From positions 24,468,355 to 24,532,354 of the forward strand of contig JAKSZT010053883.1 of the NCBI GenBank assembly GCA_026826555.1: a stretch of DNA of 64,000 nucleotides, read 5' to 3'. The first letter of the stretch is position 1. Each line of letters opens with the position of its first letter. Source of the stretch: Tolypeutes matacus (Eukaryota; Chordata; Mammalia; Cingulata; Chlamyphoridae). The position numbers were made by a program, and so were the translations under genes. A model generated the notes under the pieces. It saw only the letters and a list, made by a program, of their open reading frames with translations. It was not told the origin of the DNA and ran no database searches. Below, one piece after another: positions 9,040 to 19,373 of this stretch.

Positions 9040-9178
9040 CAATCATCAAGAGGTCTGTTTTAGGTTCTGGGGACACAGAAATGAACAAAACAGGCACAGG
9101 CCCTGCTCTGGTGGAGCAGACTTCTTGTGGGGGAGATGGTAAGCAAGGAAACACATCAGCAAGGCCATTGCAGTGAGA
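9040..9178 (-). mobile_element. L2 LINE fragment
   Basis: 'cattcatccaatcatcaaga', 'tctggggacacagaaatgaa', 'ctgctctggtggagcagact', 'gggagatggtaagcaaggaa' follow the antisense L2 3' order. Confidence 0.65.
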
Positions 9179-9179
9179 G

Positions 9180-10205
9180 AGAATTCTCGGTCCCTCTATT
9201 CTGCTGCCTCCCCCAGCCTAGCTCCTGGCCTTGATGGGAGCACAGACTTGCCGTGGGACTTCTGGAGGGTCACTTCCTCCCCACCCCTGTCCCACCTCTG
9301 CTTTCCTCTCTGTAATGTCAGAGAGGGATCCTAATCAAAGCCTTCTGAGGTCAGCCACCCCCAGCTGCAACCAGTGCCTGGACCCCCTCCAGCCTGACAA
9401 ATTCCTCAAATTCCTGAGCCCTGGGTAAACAGCTGGGAGGCCCCAGACAGGGCTCCTGACTGCCACCCTGCCAGGGCTGCCTATAAATCTAAAACAACTG
9501 CTGAAAGGTCTGTCCCCACTGGCTGGGGACAGAAGAGCTTGACTATGACCGAGGCCTCCCCATGGCATGGCCTCTAGGCAGGTCGGGAGGCCGGGCCACG
9601 AGGGGCCAGGCTGTTCCCTGCAGCCACCCCTGCTGCCGTCCCAGGACCACTAGCCCTGCTCTGGGTGTCCCAGCTGCTGCTAACCCCCTGCCCTGTCCAG
9701 CCGCTGAGACTCAGCACCGCTGCGTGCCACACACTTGCACACACACACACACCTGCATCCACCCTGCCCTCAACCACCTCAAACTGGTGTGGGCACCTCC
9801 GGCCTCCCTGTTGCTGGGCCCGAGTCTGCAGCATCAGCCTCTACCCTCCCCTCCCTCCCACTTCCACTGCCTGCCAGCCACGCCCTGTGGATTCTGCTTC
9901 CCTCTCACTCCCAAACCTCTCTGCCTTTCCCATCCCACCATGGGGTCCAGCTGCCACCACCTTCCACCTGGGCTTAGCTGGCCTTTCCAAAGGCAAACCC
10001 TTCCCCCATTCCCCGCTACAGAGGGAGGCTGGAGGCAAATGGAGAGGGAGGTCCCAGACTGAGCATGCCCCAGAGGCTGCTGCCCGGGCCCAGCCCCGAC
10101 CTGCCCTTCCAGGCAAGGATGGCACTTCTCTGGCCCAGGAGCTTGGAGGGGCAAGCTCTGCTATCAGACCTGGGCCCTGGGGCCTCTTTCCCCAACAAGT
10201 GTCTG
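9180..10205. other. Single-copy DNA with (CA)n tract
   Basis: Mostly C-rich single-copy sequence with a short perfect (CA)n at about 9738-9754. The long open frames here are products of C-rich composition. A TATA-like 'gcctataaatctaaaacaac' occurs at about 9480 without other promoter signs. Confidence 0.4.
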
Positions 10206-10221
10206 GGCCAATTCAGAATGA

Positions 10222-10292
10222 ATATGTGTGTGTGTGTGTAAGGGTATGTTCATGTGCATAGATATATATACATATACACATATATATTTTTT
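10222..10292. repeat. (TG)n/(TA)n microsatellite
   Basis: 'tatgtgtgtgtgtgtgtaag' followed by 'agatatatatacatatacac' and 'atatatattttttaaac': adjacent TG and TA arrays. Confidence 0.9.
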
Positions 10293-10514
10293 AAACATTT
10301 GACAAATGAGACCAAGTGGGACATGTGTGTGACTAGAAGGCCGTGCCCTCTCCCCACGGGATCTGCCAAGATGGCTGCAAGGCCGCCACTTGTGTCTGTG
10401 AGGATGTCCGTATAAGACACACCCTGGGCTCGCTGTCAAGGGAACTTGGGTCTGCCCCCGTGTCCTTCTCCAGGGGGATGGTGTGGTGCCCTCCTCTGAC
10501 AGGTGACGGTGGCA

Positions 10515-10612
10515 TCCTTTTATTCATCTGCCAACTATGTTGCAGGCACTGTACTGAGCCCCGGGGAGAAAGCCACAAACAAGACAGAGACCCTGCCTGC
10601 AAGGGGCTGCCG
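10515..10612 (-). mobile_element. L2 LINE fragment
   Basis: 'ttttattcatctgccaacta', 'gcaggcactgtactgagccc' and 'aacaagacagagaccctgcc' match antisense L2. Confidence 0.65.
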
Positions 10613-10944
10613 TGGGGGCAGAGTGCCCGCTGGACCCCAGCCCCCACTTACAGAAGTCAGGGTGGGGGTTTTCAGCCACACTCCCTGTGGAGGCAGGGCG
10701 GGGCCAGGGCCACAGGTGGCTGCCCCAGTGACTCCAGCCCAGACCCAGCTGGGGAGGGCAGAGGCCAATAACAGTCACCACATTAGTAATAGTATCAGAG
10801 GGACGGGAACAATACCAGCTCTTAGTAAAAGCCATAAACGAGATGATGCCAGGAACCTAAAAATAGCTGGTCACTCTGGTAGACAGGCATCAGGTGGAGG
10901 GGAAGTCCGCAGGTGAGAGGGAGAAAAACTGCGGTGCACATTCC

Positions 10945-11092
10945 AGCTTTCACCCTTGCAAGCTATGTGACCCCGGTCTCTCCGGGTCCCTGGTTTTCTC
11001 ATCTGTAAAATGGGGGTAACAATAGTTTGACCCTTTTTGCAGAGTTACTGTGAAGGTTGACTTGATAAGGAAGTGGGATTTGACAGGTGGCC
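10945..11092 (+). mobile_element. MIR SINE fossil
   Basis: Sense MIR: 'caagctatgtgaccccggtc', 'gttttctcatctgtaaaatg', 'ggggtaacaatagtttgacc'. Confidence 0.85.
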
Positions 11093-11107
11093 TCTAAGTC
11101 CCTTTCC

Positions 11108-11235
11108 ATCTCCCAACTCATTGCCTTCCCCCAGCTCAATTAGACTTCCTAAAGGCCGATTCTGAGCAAGTCCTGTCTGGCTCAAGAACTTTCGCTGGCT
11201 CCCTGTGGCCTACAGGAACCCGTCTTCCACACCAG
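11108..11235 (+). mobile_element. L2 LINE fragment
   Basis: 'tcaagaactttcgctggctc' then 'cctgtggcctacaggaaccc' matches the sense L2 3' stretch, diverged. Confidence 0.5.
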
Positions 11236-11765
11236 ATGAATGACTGAATTATTTTCACCAATCAGGAGCTGCCACCCTGTCTGTGGTTTCCAATGAAGCC
11301 AAGGTCTTCTCTGGGGGCAGGGTCCAAACCCAGTACCTCTTCCAGGTCCCACAGAGCTGCCGGCCATGAGGCCCCAGGCCCCCTGAGGGTGCACTCCCCA
11401 CCCCCGAGGACCCCTCAGCCAAGTGGGCTTGGGGCTTCAAGGCCTGAAGATATGACTGGTGTCACCAGCCTCAGCCCCACCCATTCCCCCAAACCTCCTT
11501 AGCCTGGAGGGAAACGTGGGGGCGTTTGTGGTTGGAGCCGTGCTGTTTCCCATCAGGGCTGTCTGATGCTAACATTTTCCACTCCAGCCCTCAGGGGCTT
11601 TGCTAAGCAACCGATCATGTGCTCCTGCCGTAGGAGGGGGAGGTGGCTTGGCCCTTCTCCAGAGGGGCTTCCCGGGGATACCAGTGGGGGGCGGGGCATG
11701 TGTCCAGGGAAGCTGAAGAGGGACTGCAGACGACCTGCTGAGGGCTGGCACACGGTCTTATCTTA
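11236..11765. other. Single-copy GC-rich DNA
   Basis: No repeat or gene recognised. Contains a weak CTCF-like word 'taccagtggggggcgggg' (about 11678-11695) with one mismatch in the core. Confidence 0.3.
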
Positions 11766-11912
11766 GCCCCGTGAAGGAGCTGCGCTTCCTGTTCAATCTT
11801 CCAGACAAAGAAACTGGGATTATGGCCGGGAATCGGTTCACTGGGAGTGCGATTAGAATTGGAGTTCAGGCTTGAGATCCTGTATCCTTTTCACCACCCC
11901 ATAGAACCTCGT
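11766..11912 (-). mobile_element. MIR SINE fossil
   Basis: 'cttccagacaaagaaactgg' and 'gagatcctgtatccttttca' plus 'ccaccccatagaacctcgtg' follow the antisense MIR order, diverged. Confidence 0.5.
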
Positions 11913-12321
11913 GACACTGCTCAAGACTGAAAGGAATTTTGAGACATGTCCTGGGAGTCGGCTTTCTCTGCCTTTCCTGCCTCTCCATCCCCTCAAATGA
12001 TGCTTGAGATCACCCATCTGAGCCTTGTCCTATAGGGGAAGTGATATCTTTTCCATTCCCTTGTTTAAAATTGATTTTTGAATAGATAACAAATGCACAT
12101 GGTATAAAGTTGAAAAATATACAAAAAGGATAAATAATGAAGAATATATATCCATCCTGCCCTATCCAACAGCTACCCCATTATGCTCCCCTGGGCATAA
12201 TGTTTTCTTGTATTTCCTTCCAGAGACTTCTCTGCATATCCAAGCCTCATCTGAACCTATGTGTTCTTTTCTCTTTATTACAATGGTAGCATATCTTATA
12301 TCTGTTCTAAACTATATATCC

Positions 12322-12508
12322 GGGAGGCGGCTGTGGCTTGATCAGTGGGGCTCCCGTTTACCATATGGGAGGCTCCGGGTTCGGTTCCCGGGGCCTCCTG
12401 GTGAAGGCGGGCCTGCCCGCGCGGCGTGGTTGGCTGACCCGGCGAGCGCAGGCAGCAAGGGGGGGATAAATGAATAAATAAATAAAATATTTAAAATAAA
12501 TAAATAAA
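12322..12508 (+). mobile_element. DAS-type tRNA-derived SINE with 14 bp target duplication
   Basis: Head carries an A-box-like 'tggcttgatcagtgg' and B box 'gggttcggttcccg'; body contains 'tggctgacccggcgagcgca'; tail is AAATA repeats. Flanked by identical 'taaactatatatcc' at 12308-12321 and 12509-12522, proving retroposition into the L1. Xenarthran-type SINE; the perfect duplication and intact promoter boxes mark it as young. The box pair is SINE promoter, not a functional tRNA gene. Confidence 0.93.
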
Positions 12509-13202
12509 TAAACTATATATCCATCTCTTAACAATATGTTTGGAAGATTCTTCTATTAAAGAATAGTCTCATCCTTTATTATAGCTGCATAGTATTCCTT
12601 CAAGTGACCATCTCATAAATAACCTTTAAGTAATGGACATTGGGTTGTTTCCAATCTTTTTGCATTTACAAACACTACAGCAATAAATATCATTCTATAT
12701 GCATCATTTTCACGTTTGAGTACATGTGTAAGACAAATTCCTAAAACTGGAATTACTGGGATAAAGGATACAAGCATTCCAGTTTTGAACAAATTGATCT
12801 TCAAAGAGCTTGTACCAGTTTTTTCTCCCACCAAAAATGTAAAAGAGTTCCTGTTTCCCACATCCTCACCAACACAGTGAGTTATCAAACTTTTTGATCT
12901 TTGCCAATACGATAGATGACAAACGATTTTTCATTACAGTTTAATTCTCTTTATGTTTAGGTGTTATTTGTATTTCCTTTTCTATAAACTGTCCAGATCC
13001 TTTGCCTATTTTTGTTGTTGTTGGTTGGTCTATTTCCTATTGATTTATGCTTTTCCTTGGTTTTTTTTTTTTATTTTGTTGCATTTTCTATTGATTTGAA
13101 AACACTCTTTATATATGAAGGAAGTTAACCTGTTGTAGTAATATAATTTGCAAGTATTTTTTACCCAGTTTGTCTTTTGACTTGTTTGTAGGGTTTGGTG
13201 TT

Positions 13203-13240
13203 TTTTTTGTTGTTGTTTGTTGTTGTTGTTGTTGTTTGCC
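13203..13240. repeat. (GTT)n tract
   Basis: 'gttgttgtttgttgttgttg' run inside the antisense L1, probably grown from its A-rich part. Confidence 0.85.
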
Positions 13241-13300
13241 ATTTTTAAAGAGTAGTGGAATTTATCAATATTTTATGTTACAGTATCTGTTAAAGTGTCT

Positions 13301-13845
13301 TAAAACTTTCCTCTTTGTTTTTGCCTAGTGCTTTTATGCTGCTGTTGTATCATTTCCTCTTGTGAGTTACTTATGTGTCCTGGTTTGTACCATTTTCTGG
13401 CCCAATTATTTGGTCTCTTCCTCCTGTTTGTGTGTTCATCAGGAGTGGAAGCGCTAGCAGGCAGGGGCCAGGCCGAGTGCAGAGTGGGTGAACACAACGT
13501 TTCTCTACTGAACTGTCTCAGGCTTCCCAGGGTTACTGGAAGGAAAGAAGTGTGGCTGCAGGCAGTCAGGTGTTTTGCTGGGAGCAGTACTGTACTGGAA
13601 GTCAGTTCTGTTGACTTACTCTTCTGTGCCTCGGATTACCCCGTCACAGAAGAGGAGTGCCTTCCACCGTGGATATTGTGTGACTGTATCGCTTGGAAGG
13701 ACGTTGGTCAGGCAGATCAAGGATATCACAGAAGGCGGGAAGAGAGTTCCAAATCCAGTTCTGTTCCTTGGTCAGAGCCTCACTAAGGTCCCTTCCTGCT
13801 CCTCTGTCTCTCTCCCTCTGCTGAACTATTTATTATTTGAGTCTG
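13301..13845. other. Single-copy DNA
   Basis: No gene or repeat recognised with confidence. A 152-codon open frame from 13328 lacks family resemblance and begins in T-rich L1-flanking sequence. Confidence 0.3.
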
Positions 13846-13849
13846 GAGG

Positions 13850-13932
13850 GCAGAGGTCTGCTGGAGCTATGGTAATCAGGGAAGGCTTCCAGGAGGAGGC
13901 AGGCCTCCAGTCAGGCTCCATGTGTTGAGAAC
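13850..13932 (-). mobile_element. L2 LINE fragment (tentative)
   Basis: 'aatcagggaaggcttccagg' and 'aggaggcaggcctccagtca' resemble the antisense L2 stretch (gtcagggaaggcctctctgaggagg). Confidence 0.4.
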
Positions 13933-13984
13933 TCCAGTCTGGGAGGCAAAGAGAGAAGAGAGAAGTCTGTGTATCAAGCAGATG

Positions 13985-14165
13985 CTCTGGACCACACTCT
14001 CCTACTTTATCTGGTTCAATCCTGACAACAACCCAGTGACTCAGACAGACTGCTTCACCTCTCCTGTTTTACAGATGAGAAAACCGAGTCTTTGAGAGGC
14101 CAAATAATTTGCCCAGGGTTCTGCAGCCAGTAGCAGTAGAGCTGGGACTCAAACGCAGGCCTGGG
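13985..14165 (-). mobile_element. MIR SINE fossil
   Basis: 'cctgttttacagatgagaaa', 'aaataatttgcccagggttc', 'gtagagctgggactcaaacg' in antisense order. Confidence 0.85.
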
Positions 14166-14810
14166 ATGAGCCAGTTTTCAGAAGCTAGGGAGACCAGGTC
14201 AGGGTGTGGGCAGTGGTTAGCAGCCAATGACTCTATCTCGTGGTAGGAAGGAGTGGTAGGGGAAGCAGCTGGAGTTGGAGATAGGAGGCCGAGGCCAAAG
14301 GGGTCAGAGATAAGGCCAGACGCGGGCAGGTGAAGTGGTGCATAGTCCAGTGCAAAGGCTAGAACCCGTACCGTGTTCTTCCTGGGCCAGGCTTGGCTAG
14401 CTGCCAGCTCCTCGAGGCCACATCTCACAGCCCAGCCTTCCAGCACCCACAAGGATGCTTCCCTGGGCCTGGGTGCTGCAGTCCTGGCCAGGCCTCCTTC
14501 TCTAGCAGGGTCAGTTATGGGAGACAGGGTGACAAGGTGAGAGAATCAGCAGCAGAACCTGCCAACTGCCCATGCTTCCTGGGACCAGCCTGGTGTGCTA
14601 CTCTTATGGTTGTTTGACTTTGAATGCCTTCAGGCAGGGCACACATCTTCCAGTTCTCTACAATTCCCACCTCTCCCTATTGCCCCATACTGGTCACATC
14701 ACATATTTATGTTCTCTACCTCGCCTCTAAAGACTTTCAATTTCGAGGACCTGAATTAGATGCACAGAAGGTCAGCATTAATAGTTTTCAGAGAGGGGGA
14801 TCTTTGAGAC
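14166..14810. other. Single-copy DNA
   Basis: No repeat or gene recognised; moderate GC, no motif cluster noted. Confidence 0.3.
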
Positions 14811-14811
14811 A

Positions 14812-14938
14812 AATGGAAAAGTAGGCCCAAAATGAAGCAGTAACATCTCCAGAGTCCCAGGGCAGAACCAGGCAGAACCAGGACTAGAACTGGGACTCCT
14901 GACTCCCAGTCCAGTGCTCACTGACCTGCCTTCTGCTG
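14812..14938 (-). mobile_element. MIR SINE fragment with 10 bp tandem repeat
   Basis: 'ctagaactgggactcctgac' and 'gtccagtgctcactgacctg' match the antisense MIR 5' half. A decamer 'ggcagaacca' is tandemly duplicated at about 14862-14881. Confidence 0.5.
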
Positions 14939-15039
14939 CCTCCCAGAATCCATGGAGGGAAGAATAGAAACATCCCAAGGAAAACAACGGAGGACACAAT
15001 AGAGTGTTCTTCTGAGGGCCAGCCAAAAGGCAAGCCCCT

Positions 15040-15112
15040 GCCACCTCCATGCCTCAGTTTCCCCATCTGCACAGAAAGCCGGACCTATGATATTGAGGCC
15101 TCATGTGAGCTC
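15040..15112 (+). mobile_element. MIR SINE fragment
   Basis: 'tgcctcagtttccccatctg' followed by 'ctcatgtgagctcctgagtc'. Confidence 0.6.
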
Positions 15113-15428
15113 CTGAGTCCACCCTTCCCTCCCCCTCCCAGGGGCTACAGGCGACCAAACTCACGTTCCCTTGCCTGTTCCAGACGAGCTAACATTGACC
15201 CAGGGCTGTTTCCTTTGGCCTCGCTCAGTGGCTCTGTTTGCTCTGGCAGGGGACCTCCAGCCTGGGCTTCATCCCTCTGCGTGGGCCAAGGCATGAGAGG
15301 CCAGGATGGGGCAGTGCGCCTCCTAGGCTGGGGGGCGAGGCACTCACCAGAGGCCCAGGACCCCTCCCCCCGTTGAAAGCTTTGAGTTTATGTTTTAAAA
15401 ATAGTAACTGCCCAGACACAGAAAACTT
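15113..15428. other. Single-copy DNA
   Basis: No repeat or gene recognised. Confidence 0.3.
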
Positions 15429-15440
15429 CTGGCCTCTTTT

Positions 15441-15541
15441 TTTTTTTTTAACCGGGAGGTCCCAAGGATTGAACCCAGGTCCCCCCCCCCTCTATTTATT
15501 TGGGAGACGGATGTCCAGCCATTTGAGCCATGTCTGCCCCC
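15441..15541 (-). mobile_element. DAS-type SINE, truncated, with target duplication
   Basis: Antisense SINE head: 'ggattgaacccaggtccccc' (B box complement) and 'tttgagccatgtctgccccc' (A box complement), with the poly-T at the left. Flanked by 'ctggcctctttt' at 15429-15440 and 15542-15553. Confidence 0.88.
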
Positions 15542-15571
15542 CTGGCCTCTTTTTAAAAATGTTTGTGTTTC

Positions 15572-16280
15572 TGCGAATATTCTCACTGTCCTGATTCTGT
15601 GATAATCAGGGTGGGCTAAACATTCGCTATATTAGAAACTATGCATATGTCCCCAGACCTAGTTTTTCTCCCTAGGTCTGGTTTTTATAATGCTGGTGAT
15701 AAACTAAGCCTGATTTATTATATGTCCATCCTGTATGGGAAAAGACTGTAACTCTAGGTATCTCTGGTCAACCTTAAGAGATATAGCAGGGGGCTATATC
15801 TGGTTGGCGTCCATCTCCCATATGGAGGGACCTGGGTTCNNNNNNNNNNNNNNNNNNNNNNNNNNNNNNNNNNNNNNNNNNNNNNNNNNNNNNNNNNNNN
15901 NNNNNNNNNNNNNNNNNNNNNNNNNNNNNNNNNNNNNNNNNNNNNNNNNNNNNNNNNNNNNNNNNNNNNNNNNNNNNNNNNNNNNNNNNNNNNNNNNNNN
16001 NNNNNNNNNNNNNNNNNNNNNNNNNNNNNNNNNNNNNNNNNNNNNNNNNNNNNNNNNNNNNNNNNNNNNNNNNNNNNNNNNNNNNNNNNNNNNNNNNNNN
16101 NNNNNNNNNNNNNNNNNNNNNNNNNNNNNNNNNNNNNNNNNNNNNNNNNNNNNNNNNNNNNNNNNNNNNNNNNNNNNNNNNNNNNNNNNNNNNNNNNNNN
16201 NNNNNNNNNNNNNNNNNNNNNNNNNNNNNNNNNNNNNNNATGGATAAAAGTAAATAAATAAATAAATCCTTAAAAAAAAA
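15572..16280 (+). mobile_element. Retroposed insertion of unknown 5' part plus DAS SINE, spanning the assembly gap
   Basis: A 17 bp direct repeat 'aaaaatgtttgtgtttc' at 15555-15571 and 16281-16297 brackets this segment, which ends in (AAAT)n and A13: the signature of a LINE-machinery insertion. The right part is a DAS SINE (head from about 15790, A box region 'tatctggttggcgtccatct', B box 'ctgggttc' cut by the gap). The left part (15572-15786) is not SINE and not recognised. It contains a perfect 10 bp stem hairpin at 15653-15681. Either a chimeric RNA was copied, or the SINE lies inside an older insert. Confidence 0.7.
15840..16239. other. Assembly gap (400 N)
   Basis: Exactly 400 undetermined bases inside the SINE region. 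The size is probably an estimate or placeholder. Open frames running through it are meaningless. Confidence 1.
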
Positions 16281-16337
16281 AAAATGTTTGTGTTTCATAA
16301 ATGAGCTCTTTCACTATGCTCCTAATGTGCATACACA

Positions 16338-16364
16338 CAAGTACACACACACACACACACACAC
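16338..16364. repeat. (AC)n microsatellite
   Basis: Uninterrupted AC run, about 12 units. Confidence 0.95.
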
Positions 16365-16510
16365 GGTACAAAAGCTGTATGATCAACCTCATTTGAGGAT
16401 CCCATGGAAAGCTCAAAATTAAGCTCTTCCTCAGAGTAGTAGTCAGTTCCAAGGCTGGGTCAGGGAAAGAACAAGATAAGACTTTTGTGCCCAAAAGTAA
16501 GGCAGTTTCC

Positions 16511-16528
16511 ACACACACACACACACAA
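16511..16528. repeat. Short (AC)n microsatellite
   Basis: About 9 AC units immediately left of the L1 block. Confidence 0.9.
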
Positions 16529-16531
16529 AGG

Positions 16532-17235
16532 CTGTTGGAATTCTGATAGAGATTGCATTGAATTTGCAGGTCATTTTAGTTAGTATTTAGTATTGACATC
16601 TTTACAATATTGTCTTCCAATCCAGGAACACAGGCTTTCTTGCCCTTTATTTAGGTTGTCTTTAATTTCTTTAAGTGTTTTGTCGTTTTCAGTGTAAAAG
16701 TCTTTTCTCTCCTGGGTTAAATTTATCCCTAGGTGTTTTATTCTTTAGGTGCTAATGTAAATGGAGCTGCTTTCTTGATTTCCCTTTCAGGATGTTCATT
16801 ACAGGTGTCTAGAGACCTAACTGATTTTTGCGTGTTTATCTTCTACCCTGCCACTTTGCAGAATTCATGTATTAGTTTTAGTAGATTTGCTGTAGATTCT
16901 TTGGTATTTTCTATATAAGGGATCATGTCATCTGTGAATAGAGGCAGTTTTACTTCCTCCTTTCCAATTTGGATGCATTTTATTTCTTTTTTCTTGCCTG
17001 AGTGCTCGGGCTAGAACTTCCGGCACAATATTGAATCACTGTAACTATCTAAGATGCATCCTTGTCTTGCTCCTCATCAATGGGGGAAAGCTTTCGGCCT
17101 TTCACCACTGAGTACGACGTTTGCTGTGGGTTTCCATAAGTGCCCTTCATCACGCTGGAAAAGCTCCCTTTTATTCCCAGTTTTCTGAGTGCTCTTATCA
17201 TGAAAGGATGTAGGATTTTGTCAAACACTTTTATC
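16532..17235 (-). mobile_element. L1 ORF2 fragment, inverted 5' part of a twin-primed L1
   Basis: Antisense L1 reverse-transcriptase region. Landmarks are 'ttctgatagagattgcattg' at the left end, 'aaatttatccctaggtgttt', 'gggatcatgtcatctgtgaa' (complement encodes the RT active-site DDM of the FADD-type box, here with a Thr before DD), and 'atcatgaaaggatgtaggat' near the right end. The reading order continues upstream to downstream in the opposite sense to the adjoining plus-strand part, as expected of a 5' inversion. Non-functional: many stops. Confidence 0.85.
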
Positions 17236-17478
17236 CACATGCAAAAGAAGGAATTTGGACCCCTACCTCTCACCATCTACAAAAATTAATTCAAATGGAT
17301 CTGGATCAACAACCTAAATATAAGCGCTAATGCTATAAAACTCTTACAATAAAACATTGGGAAGTATCTCCAGGGCTTTGTATTAGGTAATGGCTTTTTA
17401 GATTTTATACCAAAAGCATGAGCAGCAAAAGAAAAATTAGAAAAATTGGGCTGAATCAAAATTTAAAACTTTTGTGCA
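17236..17478 (+). mobile_element. L1 ORF2 3' region, sense part of the twin-primed L1 (segment 1)
   Basis: Begins at the inversion junction with 'atccacatgcaaaagaagga', then 'ccctacctctcaccatctac' and 'taaaacttttgtgca', where a younger L1 interrupts. About 400 bases of L1 are missing between the two arms, as often seen at twin-priming junctions. Confidence 0.85.
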
Positions 17479-18096
17479 GGGAAAATTACAACAATGCAAC
17501 TTATGGACTATAGTTAACAGTAATATTGTACTACTTTGCAGCAATCACAAGAAGATATTATTTCAATTCTAAGGGACAATAGAGGGGTAAACGGGTTATG
17601 GGATTTTTTTGTTTTGGAGTAATGAAAAAGTTCTAAAATTGACTGAGGTGATGACAGCACAACTCTGTGATGAAAATGAGAGCCACTGAGTATATACTTT
17701 GACTGGCTTGTACAAAGCATGGGACTGTGTAACACAGGGAATCCAGTGGTGGAAGATGGACTGTGGTTAACAGGACAAATATGAGATTGTCCTCTCATGA
17801 ACGATAACAAATATGTAATATTAATATAAGGTGTTAATAATTGGGTGGGGTTGGGTTAAAAATTCACCAAATATAAGATATGGGCTATGGTTAGTAGTAA
17901 TATTTTGATAATGCCCTTTCACAGCTTGTAACAAATGTTTCACAACAATGCAAGGTGTTGGTGGTGGGGAGATGTATGGGAGCCTTGTACAGTGACATGC
18001 ATGTTTGTTTTGTAAGTTCACAACTTTTACTATGCAGTTAATGTTTATGCATGTTAATATATGAATGATATACTTCAATAAAATTTTTTTTTAATT
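17479..18096 (+). mobile_element. 5'-truncated young L1 3' end (copy B), nested
   Basis: Inserted between 'cttttgtgca' and the continuing host 'tcaaagaatattatcaagat', with imperfect target duplication (tttgtgca/tttatgca). Carries 'gacaacccaagg'-free L1 3' sequence: 'tggactatagttaacagtaa', 'tgacagcacaactctgtgat', then the same module as copy A ('gaagatggactgtggttaac', 'gcaaggtgttggtggtgggg') and 'cttcaataaaattttttttt'. Confidence 0.82.
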
Positions 18097-18703
18097 TATG
18101 CATCAAAGAATATTATCAAGATAGCAAAACAACCTACAGAAGGGGAGAAAATATTTGGAAACCATACATCTGATAAGGGCTTGATATCCAGAATATATAA
18201 AGAATGCCTACAACTCAATAACAATAACAACAAAAAAACCCAATTGAAATATGGACAAAGGATTTGAATAGATACTTCTCCAAAGAAGATGTACAAATGG
18301 TCAATAAGCACAGGAAATGATGTTGAATATCATTAGCCATTAAAGAAAGGCAAATCAAAACTATAATGAGATACCACGTCGCACCCACTAGAATGGCTAT
18401 TATTTTAAAAATAAAACAGAAAATAACAAGTGTTGACAAGAAAGCAGAGAAATTGTAACCCTCATACATTGTTGGCAATAATGTAAAATGGTAAAGCCAC
18501 TGTGGAAAACAGTTTGGCAGTTCCTCAAAAAGTTATGCATAGAATTGCCATATGACCCAGCAATTCCACTTCTGAGTATCTAGCCAAAAGAATTGAAAGC
18601 AGGGACTCGAATAGACATTTGTCCACCAATGTTCATCACAGCATTTTTCGCAATAGCTAAAAGGTGAAAACAACCCAAATGTCCATCAATAGATGAATGG
18701 ATA
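18097..18703 (+). mobile_element. Twin-primed L1, sense segment 2
   Basis: Host L1 resumes: 'gggagaaaatatttggaaac', 'aaggatttgaatagatactt', 'actataatgagataccacgt', 'ccagcaattccacttctgag'. Interrupted at 18704 by a SINE. Confidence 0.88.
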
Positions 18704-18921
18704 TGGAGCAGATGTGGCTCAAGAGGTTGAGCGCCCACCTCCCACATGGGAGGTACCGGGTTCAGTTCCCAGTGCCTTCTGAAAAAACAAAAACAAACAA
18801 CAAGCAAAACAAACGAAAAAACCAACTCAGGGAAGCCGATGTGGCTCAGTGGTTGAGCGCTGGCTTCCCACATATGAGATCCTGGGTTCAATCCCCAGCC
18901 CCAGGTACCTCAAAAAAGAAA
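18704..18921 (+). mobile_element. Dimeric DAS-type SINE with target duplication
   Basis: Two tRNA-like monomers in tandem. Monomer 1 has 'gatgtggctcaagaggttga' and 'gggttcagttccc'. A linker of AAAC units follows. Monomer 2 has 'gatgtggctcagtggttgag' and 'gggttcaatcccc', then A-rich tail. Flanked by 'aatagatgaatggata' (18688-18703) and 'aatagatgaacagata' (18922-18937), 14 of 16 identical, inside L1 ORF2. The strongest single indication that the genome is xenarthran. Confidence 0.95.
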
Positions 18922-18937
18922 AATAGATGAACAGATA

Positions 18938-19373
18938 AACAAAATGCGGTATATACTTACAATGGAATATTATTCATCCATAAAAAGAAGTGAAGTGCTG
19001 ATACATGCCTCAGTGCAGATGGACCTTGAAAACATCTTGTTGAATGAAATGAACCAGACACAAAAGGACAAATATTGTACAATTTCTCTTATATGAAATA
19101 CTTAGAATAAGCAAATTCACAGAGACAGAAAGCAGAATAGTGGTTACAGGGTGGGGGGGAGGAATGGGGAGTTACTGCTTAACGGGTATGAGTTTCTGTT
19201 TGGGAGGATGAAAATGTTCTGGAAATAGACAGTGGTGAAAGTTACACAATATTGTCAATGTACTTAATGCCATAGGAATTGCTCACTTCAAAATGACTAC
19301 AATTATTTTATTTTTATGCTATGTATATTGTATCACTATAAAAAAAAGTTTTTAAAAAATGGTTAAAGTGCTA
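18938..19373 (+). mobile_element. Twin-primed L1, sense segment 3 with 3' UTR
   Basis: ORF2 tail and 3' UTR of an older L1M-type element: 'tatattattcatcc'-like 'atggaatattattcatccat', 'gacagaaagcagaatagtgg', 'gggagttactgcttaacggg', 'gtgaaagttacacaatattg'. Ends in a duplicated 'aaaatggttaaagtgct' that flanks the next insertion. Confidence 0.85.

Larger units (their letters stand above)
12060..13300 (-). mobile_element. Old L1/HAL1-type LINE fragment, interrupted by a SINE
   Basis: Antisense old L1: 'tttattatagctgcatagta', 'tgggttgtttccaatctttt', 'cctaaaactggaattactgg', 'cctcaccaacacagtgagtt', 'tttgcctatttttgttgttg', 'acccagtttgtcttttgact'. Split at 12322-12508 by a younger SINE whose target duplication joins the two halves. 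Confidence 0.85.

Noticed and set aside
9562..10261. Overlapping open frames in several frames, up to 198 codons
   Set aside because: C-rich low-stop composition; no conserved domain, no splice context.
12322..12420. tRNA gene
   Set aside because: A and B boxes are present but belong to a SINE with tail and target duplication; no cloverleaf acceptor stem pairing or CCA-adjacent end.
15735..16298. Open frames of 170-174 codons
   Set aside because: They exist only because the 400 N gap contains no stop codons.
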